Assembly: GCF_963678635.1 (NCBI RefSeq)
Contig: NC_087062.1
Span: forward strand, 18,339,789 to 18,403,788
Direction of reading: 5' to 3'
DNA length: 64,000 bases
Source of the DNA: Symsagittifera roscoffensis
Taxonomy: Eukaryota > Xenacoelomorpha > Acoela > Convolutidae
The notes under the pieces are model-generated. The model was not told the DNA's origin. It was given only the letters and a program-made list of their open reading frames with translations, and searched no databases. Positions 1 through 10,195 of this stretch are shown here, one piece after another; within the stretch, counting starts at the first letter, position 1; the number at the start of each line of letters is the position of its first letter. Position numbers and translations under genes: made by a program.

Positions 1-75
1 ATGTTCCGGATTCGAATCTCCGACCTGTTGGCTAGGAGTGTCATCCTCTCGCATCTGCGCCACGGTCGCTTAGAA
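1..75 (-). mobile_element. tRNA-derived SINE head (cut by window edge)
   Basis: On the minus strand TGGCGCAGATGCG resembles a pol III A box and GAGATTCGAATCC a B box at the proper distance. The ends do not form an acceptor stem, so it is a SINE head, not a tRNA gene. Confidence 0.5.
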
Positions 76-1398
76 CTAAACTAGTTTTAATCATGTATTG
101 TACTGATAAGAAAATGCGTATTTTTCAAAAAAAAAGGACGTTATGCAAGACCCATTTCTCCGCAAAAGTAAGCGATTAGCTGCTTAATTAAAGGAAAAAA
201 TACTACTCACTCTTTCATTTGAAGGCTTTATCTCTCAGTTGGCTGTATAGTTTTCCAAAAACAATTCAAACGACAAAAATTCAAAAATTAGACTTTTCCT
301 AAATCCATAAACTTTTCTCTACTAAAGCATGAGAATGACCTCTTATGCAGAGAAGACTTCCACACCATGATTTTTAGATTAAACCCTTGTGATATCAAAT
401 TTAGCTAGTAGTTTTCCAGAATAGCGACGAAATTTCTTCGGTGAAAACGTTTCAAAAAAAGTCAAATAAAAAGCCCGATCCCATACAGTTTCATAAAACC
501 TAATTTTATCAAAAGTAATTCAAGGCACACATGCTAAGCAAGATATTTCAAATCATATATAGCAATTGAAAAAAACTTAGGAAGCGGAAACAAGGCCGAC
601 AAGCTTGGAGCAAAAACCAGTTGAGCCGAAAAAAAAACTGATTCTGTAAAAAACTTTAAGAAGTTTCTAGTTCCCACAAGCGTTAAAAAATCCGAAATCT
701 CAGAACTGAATTACCTGGACCTTTAAAAATTTTAGAAACCAAGGAGAAGCAAAACTTCGCAATGCTTGCGATAAAACACATACATAGCATGACAAACTAA
801 CAGACAGAAAAAGAGATGAAAGTCTTAAAAAAATGGTTTTCGTAAAATTTTCCGACATGCCTTGAATGAAAATTTTTTTCAACAAAATATGCCAAGAGGT
901 GGCAAAACTGAATTTCAAATCAGCATCGAAAAATAACTAACAAAGCAGACAGTTCTTGAGCAGACACGTTGCGGCGAAAAAAAAAGTGATTTTAGTTTAA
1001 AAAAACTCCAAAAAAAGGTTTTTAGCTCCCCTCGAATAATTAGATAAAACCTTTTAGCTCCTCAAATGGCTGAAAAAGAGGCCTCTCAGTAATTTTTTAC
1101 GGCAAACCTTTCAAGCCGAATAAACAAAAAACAGACAGAATAAAAAATATACATCTTGAAATCGGAGTTGGTAAATTTATAACCAACAAAATAAATTTCG
1201 AATAGAACCAGCATTTAATTTGCAGACAAGCTCAAAAATTATCTGTTTGTTGACGAAGCAACAAATGGAGATGATCAAATTGTAGTCATGCTGTGCATGA
1301 ATTGTTTACAGTGGAAAAAGCCTAGTACCCGATTGCAACACCCTTGCTTATCGTCGCAATGGTAAAAATGATGAAAACAATATAATTTGAGGTCTCAC
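76..1398. other. No gene seen (expected SIN1 intron)
   Basis: AT-rich sequence with a hairpin repeat at 1,319-1,362. I searched the minus strand for a SIN1 PH-domain exon and found none. Confidence 0.6.
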
Positions 1399-1509
1399 AT
1401 TTAGTGCGCCTGAGGAGAAAGGACCGATATTGGAAGTCAGCTAGAGTCTTCTCCAAATCTAACTCAACTCTCTCCTGCTCATTGTAAGGTACCAATGCGT
1501 AGGGAGGAC
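1399..1509 (-). CDS. MAPKAP1: SIN1 exon 8 (Ras-binding domain, second part)
   Basis: Acceptor gaagtttttttccag, donor gtgaga, phase 1 to phase 1, 36 full codons. PYALVPYNEQERVELDLEKT matches the SIN1 pattern Y-R-L-E..., V-x-[VL]-D-L-D-x-T-L, and the exon ends in FLLRRTK, like the E-F-C-L-V-R-E of the family. The coding sequence up to this point is 1,264 nt, about 421 residues. The C-terminal PH domain should follow to the left. I could not find it in 1-1,398 and expect it outside the window. Confidence 0.75.
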
Positions 1510-1855
1510 CTGGAAAAAAACTTCATAAATTCTGTTTAATACTGGTGTTTGCCTTCCTCTTCAATAAGGAATTGAACTCAACTTGAAAATTTATTCTGCT
1601 GTGAAATCTGAAAACTAAAATCTAGAAACTAGAACTCGATCACGCTTTTCCTGACCTTTATACTTTTGCTGTTCAATAGTGGATTTCACCTTCCTTATAA
1701 CTAAATTAAAGGAACAGAATTTACAAAGAAATCAAACCGCGAAAAATCAAAATTTAGCGTGCAAATTTTTAGACTATTCATTGAAAAACAAAGGAAAAGA
1801 ATTCATGAACTCAAACTTTTAAATATATAAAAACGTGAATGGCTAACAAACCGAC

Positions 1856-1971
1856 CATAGTTAGGTTTTCCTCCAAAAAAGAACCTCATGCCTTCGTCGT
1901 AAATATACTGAAGAGGAGTGTTTCTGTCGGTCAACTGCATCGTTTTTGTAACTGCCTTTCCCAACATGTGT
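1856..1971 (-). CDS. MAPKAP1: SIN1 exon 7 (Ras-binding domain, first part)
   Basis: Acceptor gcatttctttag, donor gtcggt (weak), phase 2 to phase 1, 38 full codons. KTMQLTDRNTPLQYIYDEG fits the second strand and first helix of the SIN1 ubiquitin-like RBD. The final base G joins exon 8 to give G-P-P-Y, like the S-G-P-Q-Y-R-L of vertebrate SIN1. The weak donor was chosen because it is the one that gives both the right phase and this junction. Confidence 0.7.
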
Positions 1972-2296
1972 CTAAAGAAATGCAGCATCATTTTATCATC
2001 TCGAAAAACTTGACATCGACACACGACACGTAGTAAAAAGAACTCGGTTCTTGGTATGCTTAAATTGTTTATACAAACTGCGGTCGCCTCTTTTCGGTTA
2101 GATGTCACAAACCACACAAAAGACAAACTGCTTCGAGTTCATCGAAACTAAAGACTAGTCAATTTCAAACCTAATTTTTCTAATTTAAATCGGATAATTT
2201 GCTATTAAGAAAAATGCAGGTTGGTACATTGTTTCATACGAATTCAAAGCGATATCTCTAACTATTTTGAAAAAAAAAAGCCCGAAACTGTTTCAG

Positions 2297-2345
2297 ATAG
2301 GCTCGACATGGGCGGCCAGATTCTCTCTTCTCCTCCTCATTTTAG
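2297..2345 (+). CDS. C1q-domain gene, likely signal-peptide exon
   Basis: Short exon between acceptor ctgtttcag and donor gtcaaa. In the frame that joins exon 2 (phase 1) it reads AARFSLLLLILG and then, after splicing, HWCYCQ. This is a typical signal peptide core. The only ATG (2,308-2,310) is out of this frame by one base, because it is followed by GGGC. One G fewer would put the ATG directly in frame before Ala-Ala-Arg-Phe. So the start is either broken or affected by a homopolymer error. Confidence 0.45.
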
Positions 2346-2439
2346 GTCAAAAACCCTCTTTGTTTCTTCAGCTTCTCAACGGTCACTAATCGTTAGTAAA
2401 TTCTAGCTTTGAAAAAAAAAAGATTGTTTTCATTCTTAG

Positions 2440-2715
2440 GTCATTGGTGCTATTGCCAGCCTCACGATCAGTACCCCAATTTCAAGGCCAATCAGCGATT
2501 CCCAAATTACAACCATCAAAACACCCCAACTTCCCCTGCAAACAGTTTGAAAAGCGAGGACGAAAATGTCCACCGAGGGACAACTGAAAGTGGAAACCAA
2601 GTAGCATTCTCAGCCTACAAGACTCGGAATCAGGATGGTACCATTCGACAGGCATCAGTGGTTGTTTTCGAACAGATGACAATTAATGTCGGGAACTCCT
2701 TCGAGCCCCAAACAG
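2440..2715 (+). CDS. C1q-domain protein, exon 2 (first half of C1q domain)
   Basis: Acceptor cattcttag precedes an Asn/Gln/Pro-rich linker and the start of a C1q/TNF-like domain: VAFSAYKTRN, then VVVFEQMTINVGNSFEPQTG. This is the family pattern V-A-F-S-A, then [VI]-x-F-x-x-x-x-x-N-x-G-x-x-[FY]-x-x-x-T-G. No collagen repeat is seen. The exon must end after CAAACAG, and the next two bases are GC, so the intron appears to be of the GC-AG type. C1q proteins are secreted or surface trimers used in recognition and innate immunity, and are expanded in several invertebrate groups. The gene lies within a SIN1 intron on the opposite strand. Confidence 0.75.
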
Positions 2716-3038
2716 GCTAGTTTTTTTGTTAATGTCTAGAACTTTTTCTCGCATGAAGTTCCAGAAGTATATACGGAAACTATCATTCCACAAACTCCCA
2801 TCCCATCAAACACTTCCATGACCAATTTAAGGTAGATCAATTTGACTTTCTGATCTCCTTTAAAGCACCAATAAGACCCCAGTCAGAAAGAGTACCAAAG
2901 AAGCCATTTTTGAGAACTTCTTGGAAGGCCTTGGTAAACAAAAAACGTTTTCCCGGCGTGCATTAATGGCCAACTCTCAACTTCCTGTGGAATGGGTGCT
3001 TGATTGGATCATATATTCGCTAAAATCGTCCATTTTAG
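2716..3038 (+). other. GC-AG intron of the C1q gene
   Basis: 323-bp intron with donor CAG|GCTAGT and acceptor ccattttag. No GT donor near this place gives an open reading frame: the nearest, four bases on, creates a TAG at the junction. The protein junction (PQTG|IFICRIPGLY) is exactly where the C1q fold needs it. Confidence 0.55.
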
Positions 3039-3906
3039 GAATCTTCATTTGTCGTATTCCCGGGTTATACATGATCACCTTCACTGCTGCTGCAAACATC
3101 GGTCGAAAGCTCAACATTGACCTAATCAAACTGAGCGCAACAGGAGCCGAAACAGTATTGGGTGGTCTTCTCAAAACCAAATCTTCCTCAAAGCATATCG
3201 AGGTCTATTCGAGAACCATTCTAGTACATCTCGTCATAGGTGACCAGCTGTATATTCGACAAGCAGCTGGTATTGTTAACGGTTTATACAGTGACTGGGA
3301 GAAGCAAACTTCATATGCCGGTTTTTTAGTATACCCCGATTCAAATCCGCAAACGATGACGAAACCCAACAACCCATTGAGCGGATCGAACATTTTCGTT
3401 TCGAACGCAACCCAGAAAGAATCAATCTTGGATCATCAAGGTCAAAATCGGTTCACTTCAGCTCCGTCAAAACCAAACATGGAAGCATCGGAACGAATGA
3501 ATACACAGTCGAAGTTGAAAAACACGAACGAAATGAACCAATTTTCAAAAGACTTAAACATGAAACCCCCGAACGCAGAAACGATGAAGACTTGGTTCAA
3601 GTATTTGTACAATGGATTGAAGAAAGTCGGAGACAACATCGTAGAGGAAGAGAACTCGGCTTCCAATCTGAACGAGAATTGGGATTCTCGTCAGAAACAG
3701 GGCGCTCAGACTCAGAACCGTCACAAACACTCAGTGGATCACAGCGCGGAGCTTTAGACGAAACTCAGAACAGAAGAAAAGATGTGACCAATGAGGATCC
3801 TACTTATGCTGACATTGTTCCAATTGATGGAATTTTGTTTATCATCGCCATTATTATCAGACTATTGTTGCGATATTTAGAACTCATAACGCAAATACTA
3901 TCATGA
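3039..3906 (+). CDS. C1q-domain protein, exon 3 (second half of C1q domain, tail, C-terminal TM segment)
   Basis: Acceptor ccattttag. The exon resumes the domain with IFICRIPGLYMITFTA and reaches the closing C1q motif GLYSDWEKQTSYAGFLVYP near 3,285-3,336. After this two frames are open. The C1q frame runs to a stop at 3,755-3,757 with an Asn/Lys-rich tail. The next frame, open from about 3,328, is charged and Glu/Arg-rich and ends with the hydrophobic helix ILFIIAIIIRLLL before a stop at 3,904-3,906. A single extra T in the run of six T at 3,322-3,327 would join the C1q domain to that frame. I infer a membrane-anchored C1q protein with a C-terminal helix, but a secreted form ending at 3,757 is the literal reading. 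Confidence 0.65.
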
Positions 3907-3978
3907 AAAAATTCCAAAAAACATCTACCTAGTAATTGCAGTTACATAGTTATCTTAATTGAAATCAATAGAACTTAC

Positions 3979-4033
3979 ATGTTCACTGCGATGAAGGGAG
4001 ATTTTTCTGAAGATGCCTGGCTTTCAAGTATCT
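3979..4033 (-). CDS. MAPKAP1: SIN1 exon 6 (CRIM to RBD junction)
   Basis: A 55-nt micro-exon: acceptor cgctgtttcag, donor gtaagt, phase 1 to phase 2. It reads ILESQASSEKSPFIAVN, which fits the SIN1 segment S-K-E-S-L-F-V-R-I-N that begins the Ras-binding domain. A second acceptor-like site (aactttcag, about 50 nt further upstream) would bring in stop codons in every frame. The exon end is only 73 bp from the stop codon of the oppositely oriented C1q gene. Confidence 0.7.
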
Positions 4034-4542
4034 CTGAAACAGCGAAACGCAAAGCCCCCATAGTAAACCAGGTTCATGGTTCTGAAAGTTAGAAACTTAG
4101 TTGAATTGGAAAAAAGTGGACTTAAATTATATTACAATGCTCGCAAGCACCCTTGTTTAAAAACGGATCAATGAAGGTCCTTTTAAATCCCGCTGTCAAT
4201 GTGAATTGTGAACCTGAAAATCAAGTACATTTTCCGCGCCAATTTGCATTTTAGTTATAGGAGAGCTTAAAATGTCTTCCATTTGCGGTAATTGAAAGCA
4301 AATAACTATTATTAGCCAAATCTATCTTTACAGTAAATTGTGACTTGGAGAAATGCAGAGCATTCACTTTTGATTACCGAAGTGAAACTTTTTATTCGCA
4401 AACTTAGTTGTCAAACGGCAGCTAACTTTTAAATAGCCTAACTTTTCAAAAAAAAATTAGTCTTAATTTTCAACTTTTTATGGGCGGATAATGCTTATCG
4501 GTATTCGATCAAAAATTTTTCCTGGTCACAAGTGGTTCTCAC

Positions 4543-4682
4543 CGCGAGGCCTGAGCATGTAAAGATCCATAGCGTAGTTCAACGCAAGAGTATTCGGATC
4601 AACGTCCATTGGCTCAATGTCGTCGTCGTCATCTTCATCGATCAAGGCTTTCAACTCGTAATCATCCACCGATACTGATGGC
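4543..4682 (-). CDS. MAPKAP1: SIN1 exon 5 (CRIM domain, acidic loop)
   Basis: Acceptor tttattttag, donor gtgaga, phase 2 to phase 1, 46 full codons. DDYELKALIDEDDDDDIEPM corresponds to the CRIM signature Y-x-L-x-I-A-E-D-D-G-E-x-D, with an expanded run of Asp. The negatively charged loop is the part of CRIM thought to bind TORC2 substrates. Reading through the donor gives a stop after six more codons, so an unspliced reading would suggest a false terminal exon. Confidence 0.8.
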
Positions 4683-6814
4683 CTAAAATAAATTTGCACT
4701 TGGTCGCGTTTTGAATGTAATACTATTTCAGACACAAAATATATGGTATTTAAAACACAGAGGCAACAATATAGTGTTTCAAATACCATATCTTTTGTGT
4801 CTTAACAGCTTTAAGACTCAACTTTTGTGCATTAGTATATAAAATTAATTGGTTTTTATTGAATCAATCATTTCCGAAAATTGATACTTCATTATGACTA
4901 AGAATACTTTGCTTTCGTACATTAAAGTTTTGACGCATTGAATTCTCTGGCCAAAATATTCAAGGACCCACGTTTTTTCCCAGGTCGTTTTGATGCTATG
5001 ACCTCATAAATCATTGTACAGTCCCAAAAACTCTCTGTTGAGTTTTTTTATTCCACTTTATTTTATATCGATAAAAATCTTTTTTTTTCTGAATCAGCAG
5101 TTTATGAACCACATTGATTTGAAATTCGAACTTGTGTGCTTTTGAAAACTCTAGTGTCCAGAGTTACGCGTTTCACAGTAAGTTCGTCTTAGGGAGGCTT
5201 CAGTATGTTAACACTATCTTCTCCTGAATACCTTTGTCGCGTTGATTTTTTTAAATTTCTTGATTACCTAACTTTTGACCCCCGTTATCATCTTACGACA
5301 TTGGGCGTAAGTGAAGATGATTGGTGCCACCAAAACATCTTGTTTCTTCTCAGCTATGAGCAGGAAACCGTCAATTGAGCAAATTATAAAAATAATTTGA
5401 GGACAAAAATTAGATGGATTTGATACTCTTGGGAATATTGGGATTCGGCTAGGAAATTTTTCAAAACTCAATTGTTTCTATCGATTACACCTCAAAGAAA
5501 TTTATTTTTAAAAAAGAGTCCGTCAACAACAATTTCTTTTGGGATACTTTCAGAAATTGTGAAGATATTCACTATGGTTGTTACAGCATTAACTGTACTT
5601 CATGCCAATCTGAATCAAAGCTGGAAAAGTTAGTTAAATTGATGCTTTGTGAGATACTTTTTTAATTATAAATGACCCGCTCAAAAAAATTCCCTAAAAC
5701 AGGTAGATGAGAAATTCAAACTTTTGAATACTTTCCGTTTAAACATTTTTTTGGCTGGAAAAAAAATTCGCTCAATTTCATTTTTATTGTTAGTTTTTTT
5801 GGATCAACCGACTGCTCGCTATGAATTTTCTCTGCAGACTTTCTACTAAACTCAGCCGACAATACTTGGGAAACGCTAGTCGAATCAAAAACAAAATAAT
5901 TGTCATGAAAAATTGAGCTATGAAGTTTGTTTTGAAACGTCCCCCCTCTAACCTTAAAAGAAAAAAATCTAACTTTGTTCTCAAACAACGCAAAAGTAGG
6001 CATCTAAGCCGATATAATATTGACCACAACCGTCAGCCGAAAAATCCTTCACAGCGGAAAAACATAACTAAACTACATACAAGCTACAACTTTGTAAACA
6101 AGCAAAAAAAGCTGCATAATTGAGCTTAAAAACGCACAAAAACAAACTCTGTAATGATGTGGAAGGTTATAATCTAAAGGCAACCAAACTAACTTTGCAT
6201 GTAATAAACTCGAATGCATTAAAATGGTGTAAAAACTATACTATTTTATAAATTTCGTGAAATACATTAATTTAGAAAGTTTCTACACAGAGGCGAAGCT
6301 GAACTTCGCACCACTTGCTATACACAGAAAAGCTCCAAAAATCAAAAGATAATGAGTCTTTAATAAAATTGAAAAACATGAATTTTGTTGAAATAGTAGG
6401 CTCAAAAATCAGGAAAAAAAATATTTCAATTATTATAGAAGTCAATTACCTTCAAAAGAAGATTTGAGCTTAACTCCATCCATTTAACCAATAGATGAAA
6501 ACGACAACAAAACACTTCGGTCAAAAAATTGAGATACGCTAATTCCTAAATGTACAAAAAACTAAATCTTTCAACCAAACAATCTGCAGATCCAGTTAGA
6601 GCAACCGGGGATAAAGGCCCTATCCACTATGGCATAGGATCAAAATTAAAAAGAAAACTCAACACAGGCGAAGTTGCACCAATAACGCTACTGGGAAAAA
6701 CTGAATGAAAAAACATTGAAACTACAAAATTTCTTAAGTGACGCACGCCAATTATGAGTCTACATAATTTCCAAGTGACGCAAGCCAATTATGACGCATT
6801 AGCAGCACCAGCCA

Positions 6815-7158
6815 ATTAAAAAAAAATTTACCAACTAACAGGCCTCAATTTATAGAGCCGACGCATTTTAACTAGTTCATAAGATAGTTCATACTATAAC
6901 ACAAGTTTGTTTCTAACACATGAATGCAAAAATTACAAACAATTGCCACAAAAAAGAACTTGCAAAAAATCTGGAAAAACTCTGAAAGTCTAGTTTTTCC
7001 AGATTTTTTGCAAGTTCTTTTTTGTGGCAATTGTTTGTAATTTTTGCATTCATGTGTTAGAAACAAATTTGTGTTATAGTATGAACTATCTTATGAACTA
7101 GTTAAAATGCATCGGCTCTATAAATTGAGGCATGTTAATTGGTAAATTTTTTTTTAAT
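6815..7158. repeat. Long inverted repeat (foldback), arms ~160 bp
   Basis: The left arm from attaaaaaaaaatttaccaa through the tttttgcaagttc complement is mirrored by the right arm ending ggtaaattttttttttaat, with a spacer of about a dozen bases near 6,979-6,992 (ctctgaaagtct). There are only a few mismatches over the arms. A short direct repeat (aagtgacgca-gccaattatga) occurs twice just before it at about 6,738-6,800. It lies in a SIN1 intron, so a transcript would form a long hairpin. Confidence 0.9.
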
Positions 7159-8685
7159 GCAAATACATCAAGAATTATCAGTAATGACATTTAGACGCAA
7201 CGGTAGAAGAGCTAGATCACAAAACAAAAAAAACCGCCAAAAACGGAAATAAAAAAACATGACAATTTTTTTTCACAAATTGAAACAATACGCTAAACCA
7301 TCAACTTGAATGGATTTCAAAAAACAAGTTGCTTAAACCTACAACACATCTAACTAATTAAAAGTAAAACTAGTTTCAGTCTTTTTAGAACAAAAAAATC
7401 AAAAACCATATATCCTAAAAAAAACTGATTTTTTTTTGCAAAAAAAATTCTAGCTGAAAAATTCACAAAAAAAGGACGATAAACCAGAAAACCATGAACT
7501 ATATTTATCCTCATGAAAATGAAGAAAAAGTATTAAAAAATCCACCACAAAAATTACAGAATTGATTACCCGGCAAGTAAGCCGACAAAAATTGGTTCGA
7601 ATTCAATAAAACCGATAAAAAAATCAACTTACATCTAAAAACCCTTTTCAACTGTTAAACAATAATCACTTTAGTCATTGAAGCCAGGTTTTGAATAAAG
7701 TTGTTAGACGTGCATCTCGAATAGAAACAGAGATTAGAAACACAATTGGAGAAGTTTACGGAGGAAAAAGTCTAGTATCCGATTGTAATACCATTGCTTA
7801 TCGCAAGGCTTATTATGGAATTGTTAAACAAAGGCGAAGCGGATTTTTGCACCCCAGCACAAGAGAGCCGCTACTTAAAAATTGAAAAAAGGAACTCGAA
7901 AATGTCACAAACGAAGCAAAAAAGGAAACAATGTGAAATTAACATCGGAAAACAAGCGGTAAAAAAGCCGAAACAACCGTAGCAGAAACCCTCAAGCCGA
8001 AAAAAAAACAGAAGTCCTTTTCAACCTCAAAACAAATAAGCACGCTAAACTTTTTCAATTGTCAAACGAAGCAATATGAGGCCACTAAACTAAAAAAAAA
8101 TAGCCTACAGACAGTTGAAAAGGAGTCAATGAACGCAAGTAAGTAGAAAAAATACTGATTTATTATTATTTTTTGAAAAACCTTAACTTTTATAATTCAA
8201 AGGACAAAAAAAATCTTTGAGCTTCAAGAAAATTTTATGATTGGCTTTTCTATATAATTAAATCCTATTGAGAAAACTGCACTAATGCACTAAAAGGTAA
8301 AATTTCTATTCCGATGGAAAATCTTAAAATTAAACCCCACTTTCGAAACTTAAAGTCGATCACATTTTCCCTTACTGTTACACTTTTGCTGTTCGATAAT
8401 GAGTTTGTCTTCCTTTTAACAATGGAGATGAATTCAACTTCAAAAGAAATCAAATGTCAAAGCGCGAAAAAAAAATAAGCCTGAAAAAATTTAAGGACTT
8501 TTTCTGACGCAGTTGACTTGTTGCTAGCAGAGGCTTCCGGGAATCTATTCCAGTGAGTCCTGTGAGCACAAATTTTTTACACGCGAAAAGTCTTTTAACC
8601 GGTTGCAATACACTTGCTTTCGCAAGTGTAGTTATTAAAACGTTATATGATGCAAACGCCTTTTTTCTGTTCAATTGATAAATCA

Positions 8686-8726
8686 ACACAGAGGCGAAGC
8701 TGCGCTTCGCATCACTTGCGATACAA
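8686..8726 (+). repeat. Dispersed 40-bp repeat with GCGAAGC hairpin
   Basis: Consensus acacagaggcgaagctg followed by gcttcgcatcacttgcgata. gcgaagc and gcttcgc can pair around two or three bases. Further copies: 6,286-6,326, 10,342-10,380, 11,658-11,696, 20,237-20,275, 21,689-21,732, 33,647-33,688, 37,810-37,848, 42,096-42,134, 43,797-43,838 and 44,852-44,880. Probably one end of a non-autonomous element. Confidence 0.7.
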
Positions 8727-9327
8727 AACCAGAAAACCGCTTAGTCAGAAAAAATCAAAAATATCGATAATACTAGATCCATCAAAAATGAATCAGGCTA
8801 GTTTTGAAAAAAAGCCAAGACAATAGAAGTGAAATTCACGTCTGCCGGAAGAAAAGTTACCAAGCGGTAACAAAGCCCAAAAAACTTTAGCAGCTCCCCT
8901 CAACCTCAAAAAGTTAACATGTCCTCCTCACCCTCAAAAAATTAACAAGTCCCCCTCACCCTCAACACACACAAAACTTAATTGTTCGTCAAAGAAACAA
9001 CACAGATCACTCAGCCGATACTAAATAGGCCGAAACCTATTAAGCCCAGAAAAGGAAAATTAAAAAAAGTTGAAAAAAAACCTTTAAAAAATTTAGGAAT
9101 AAAAAATTAATAGGTCCCCTTCCTCCTCAAAACACAAAACTGATACTCGCCCTAGATCTGCAATGAAAAACACTTGCAACTAAAATAAAAAAAAATTGTT
9201 TACAGCAGAAGAAAAATCCGTAATACGGCAACTAAGCCCACAAAATGTAAGAAGACAAACTAAAACCCAATTCAATTTTACATGGAAAAAAATTATATGC
9301 AAAAAATTCATACAAAGTGAAAAAAAC

Positions 9328-9400
9328 ACAAGGTACTGCCACGAATCGAACCCCAAACCTTCGGCTACAAAGGCAACCGGTTACCTCCAGGCAAAGTGGG
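9328..9400 (-). mobile_element. tRNA-derived SINE head
   Basis: Minus strand: TGCCTGGAGGTAACCGG (A-box-like) and GGGGTTCGATTCG (B-box-like), about 30 nt apart. An A-rich segment follows to the left. Confidence 0.6.
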
Positions 9401-9895
9401 AAATAGTCTCGAAGTTGCTTAGGTTCTCTAATACAGCAACTTCACAATTTCTTACACATTTGGAGGTAAAGTTGATTGCACGAAAAAGTCTTGTAACCAA
9501 TTACAAGACACTTGGTCTAGCATAGAGGAAAAATAGCCATCTGACAGTTGGAAGAGTCAATGAACGTACGAAAAACAGTAAAGAAAAACTGACCTTTTTT
9601 TGAAAAAAAAACTCAACTTTCGAACTTCAAAGAAAAAATAGATGCCGTTAGAGTTACGATTGGCACCACTGTGATAAACTGAACCCAATTTGAGACACAG
9701 AAGCGAAGCTGTATCTCAAATTCAATCAAGAGCACAATCGCAAACACAATCAAGAAAACGACAAAAAAGCTGCTTCATTAATTAAATAAAAATGGAAATA
9801 TAAAAGTGGAATAAGAATGTAAGTGAAAAAAGAATGGCAGTGCAATAAGAATGAAAATACAAAATCGAATTAAGCCTGAAGTTAAAAAATATTTC

Positions 9896-9965
9896 TGCCA
9901 CGAGACGGATGCGACCTATAGATAAAGAATCTCACGCCCTAACCTCTCAGCCACGGACGCTTAAC
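9896..9965 (-). mobile_element. tRNA-derived SINE head, second type
   Basis: Minus strand: TGGCTGAGAGGTTAGGGCG (A-box-like) and GGTCGCATCC (B-box-like). The same type occurs at 33,760-33,850 and in degraded form at 44,950-45,050. Confidence 0.55.
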
Positions 9966-10021
9966 TATCTGCAAACACTAGCCGACGACAGATGCTAAGG
10001 AAATTCTAATGAAAATCAAAA

Positions 10022-10195
10022 CGCAAGTTTTTATTTCGCTGGAAAATCTGAAAATAAAATTCCACTTTCGAAACCAGAAGTCGATCACGTTTTTTTACCT
10101 TTATACTTTTGCAGTTCGATAGTGGAGTTTGCCTTCCTTTTAACAAAGCAAATGAACTGAACTTAATCAAAAGTCAAACCGCGAAAAAGTAAGTT
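10022..10195 (+). repeat. Dispersed ~170-bp repeat
   Basis: A block with gtcgatcacgtttttt, then tttgccttccttttaacaaa and gaactt-aaa-gtcaaaccgcgaaa. Related blocks: 1,590-1,765, 8,285-8,475 and 38,385-38,545. Function unknown, no coding signal. Confidence 0.6.

Noticed and set aside
1-75. Possible tRNA gene, and similar tRNA-like stretches elsewhere
   Set aside because: A and B boxes are present but no acceptor stem or proper anticodon arm can be formed. SINE heads fit better.
4526-4789. Terminal exon ending in RPRGENHL and a stop at 4,526
   Set aside because: A GTGAGA donor lies six codons before the stop, and the next exon (4,033-3,979) continues the SIN1 domain in phase.
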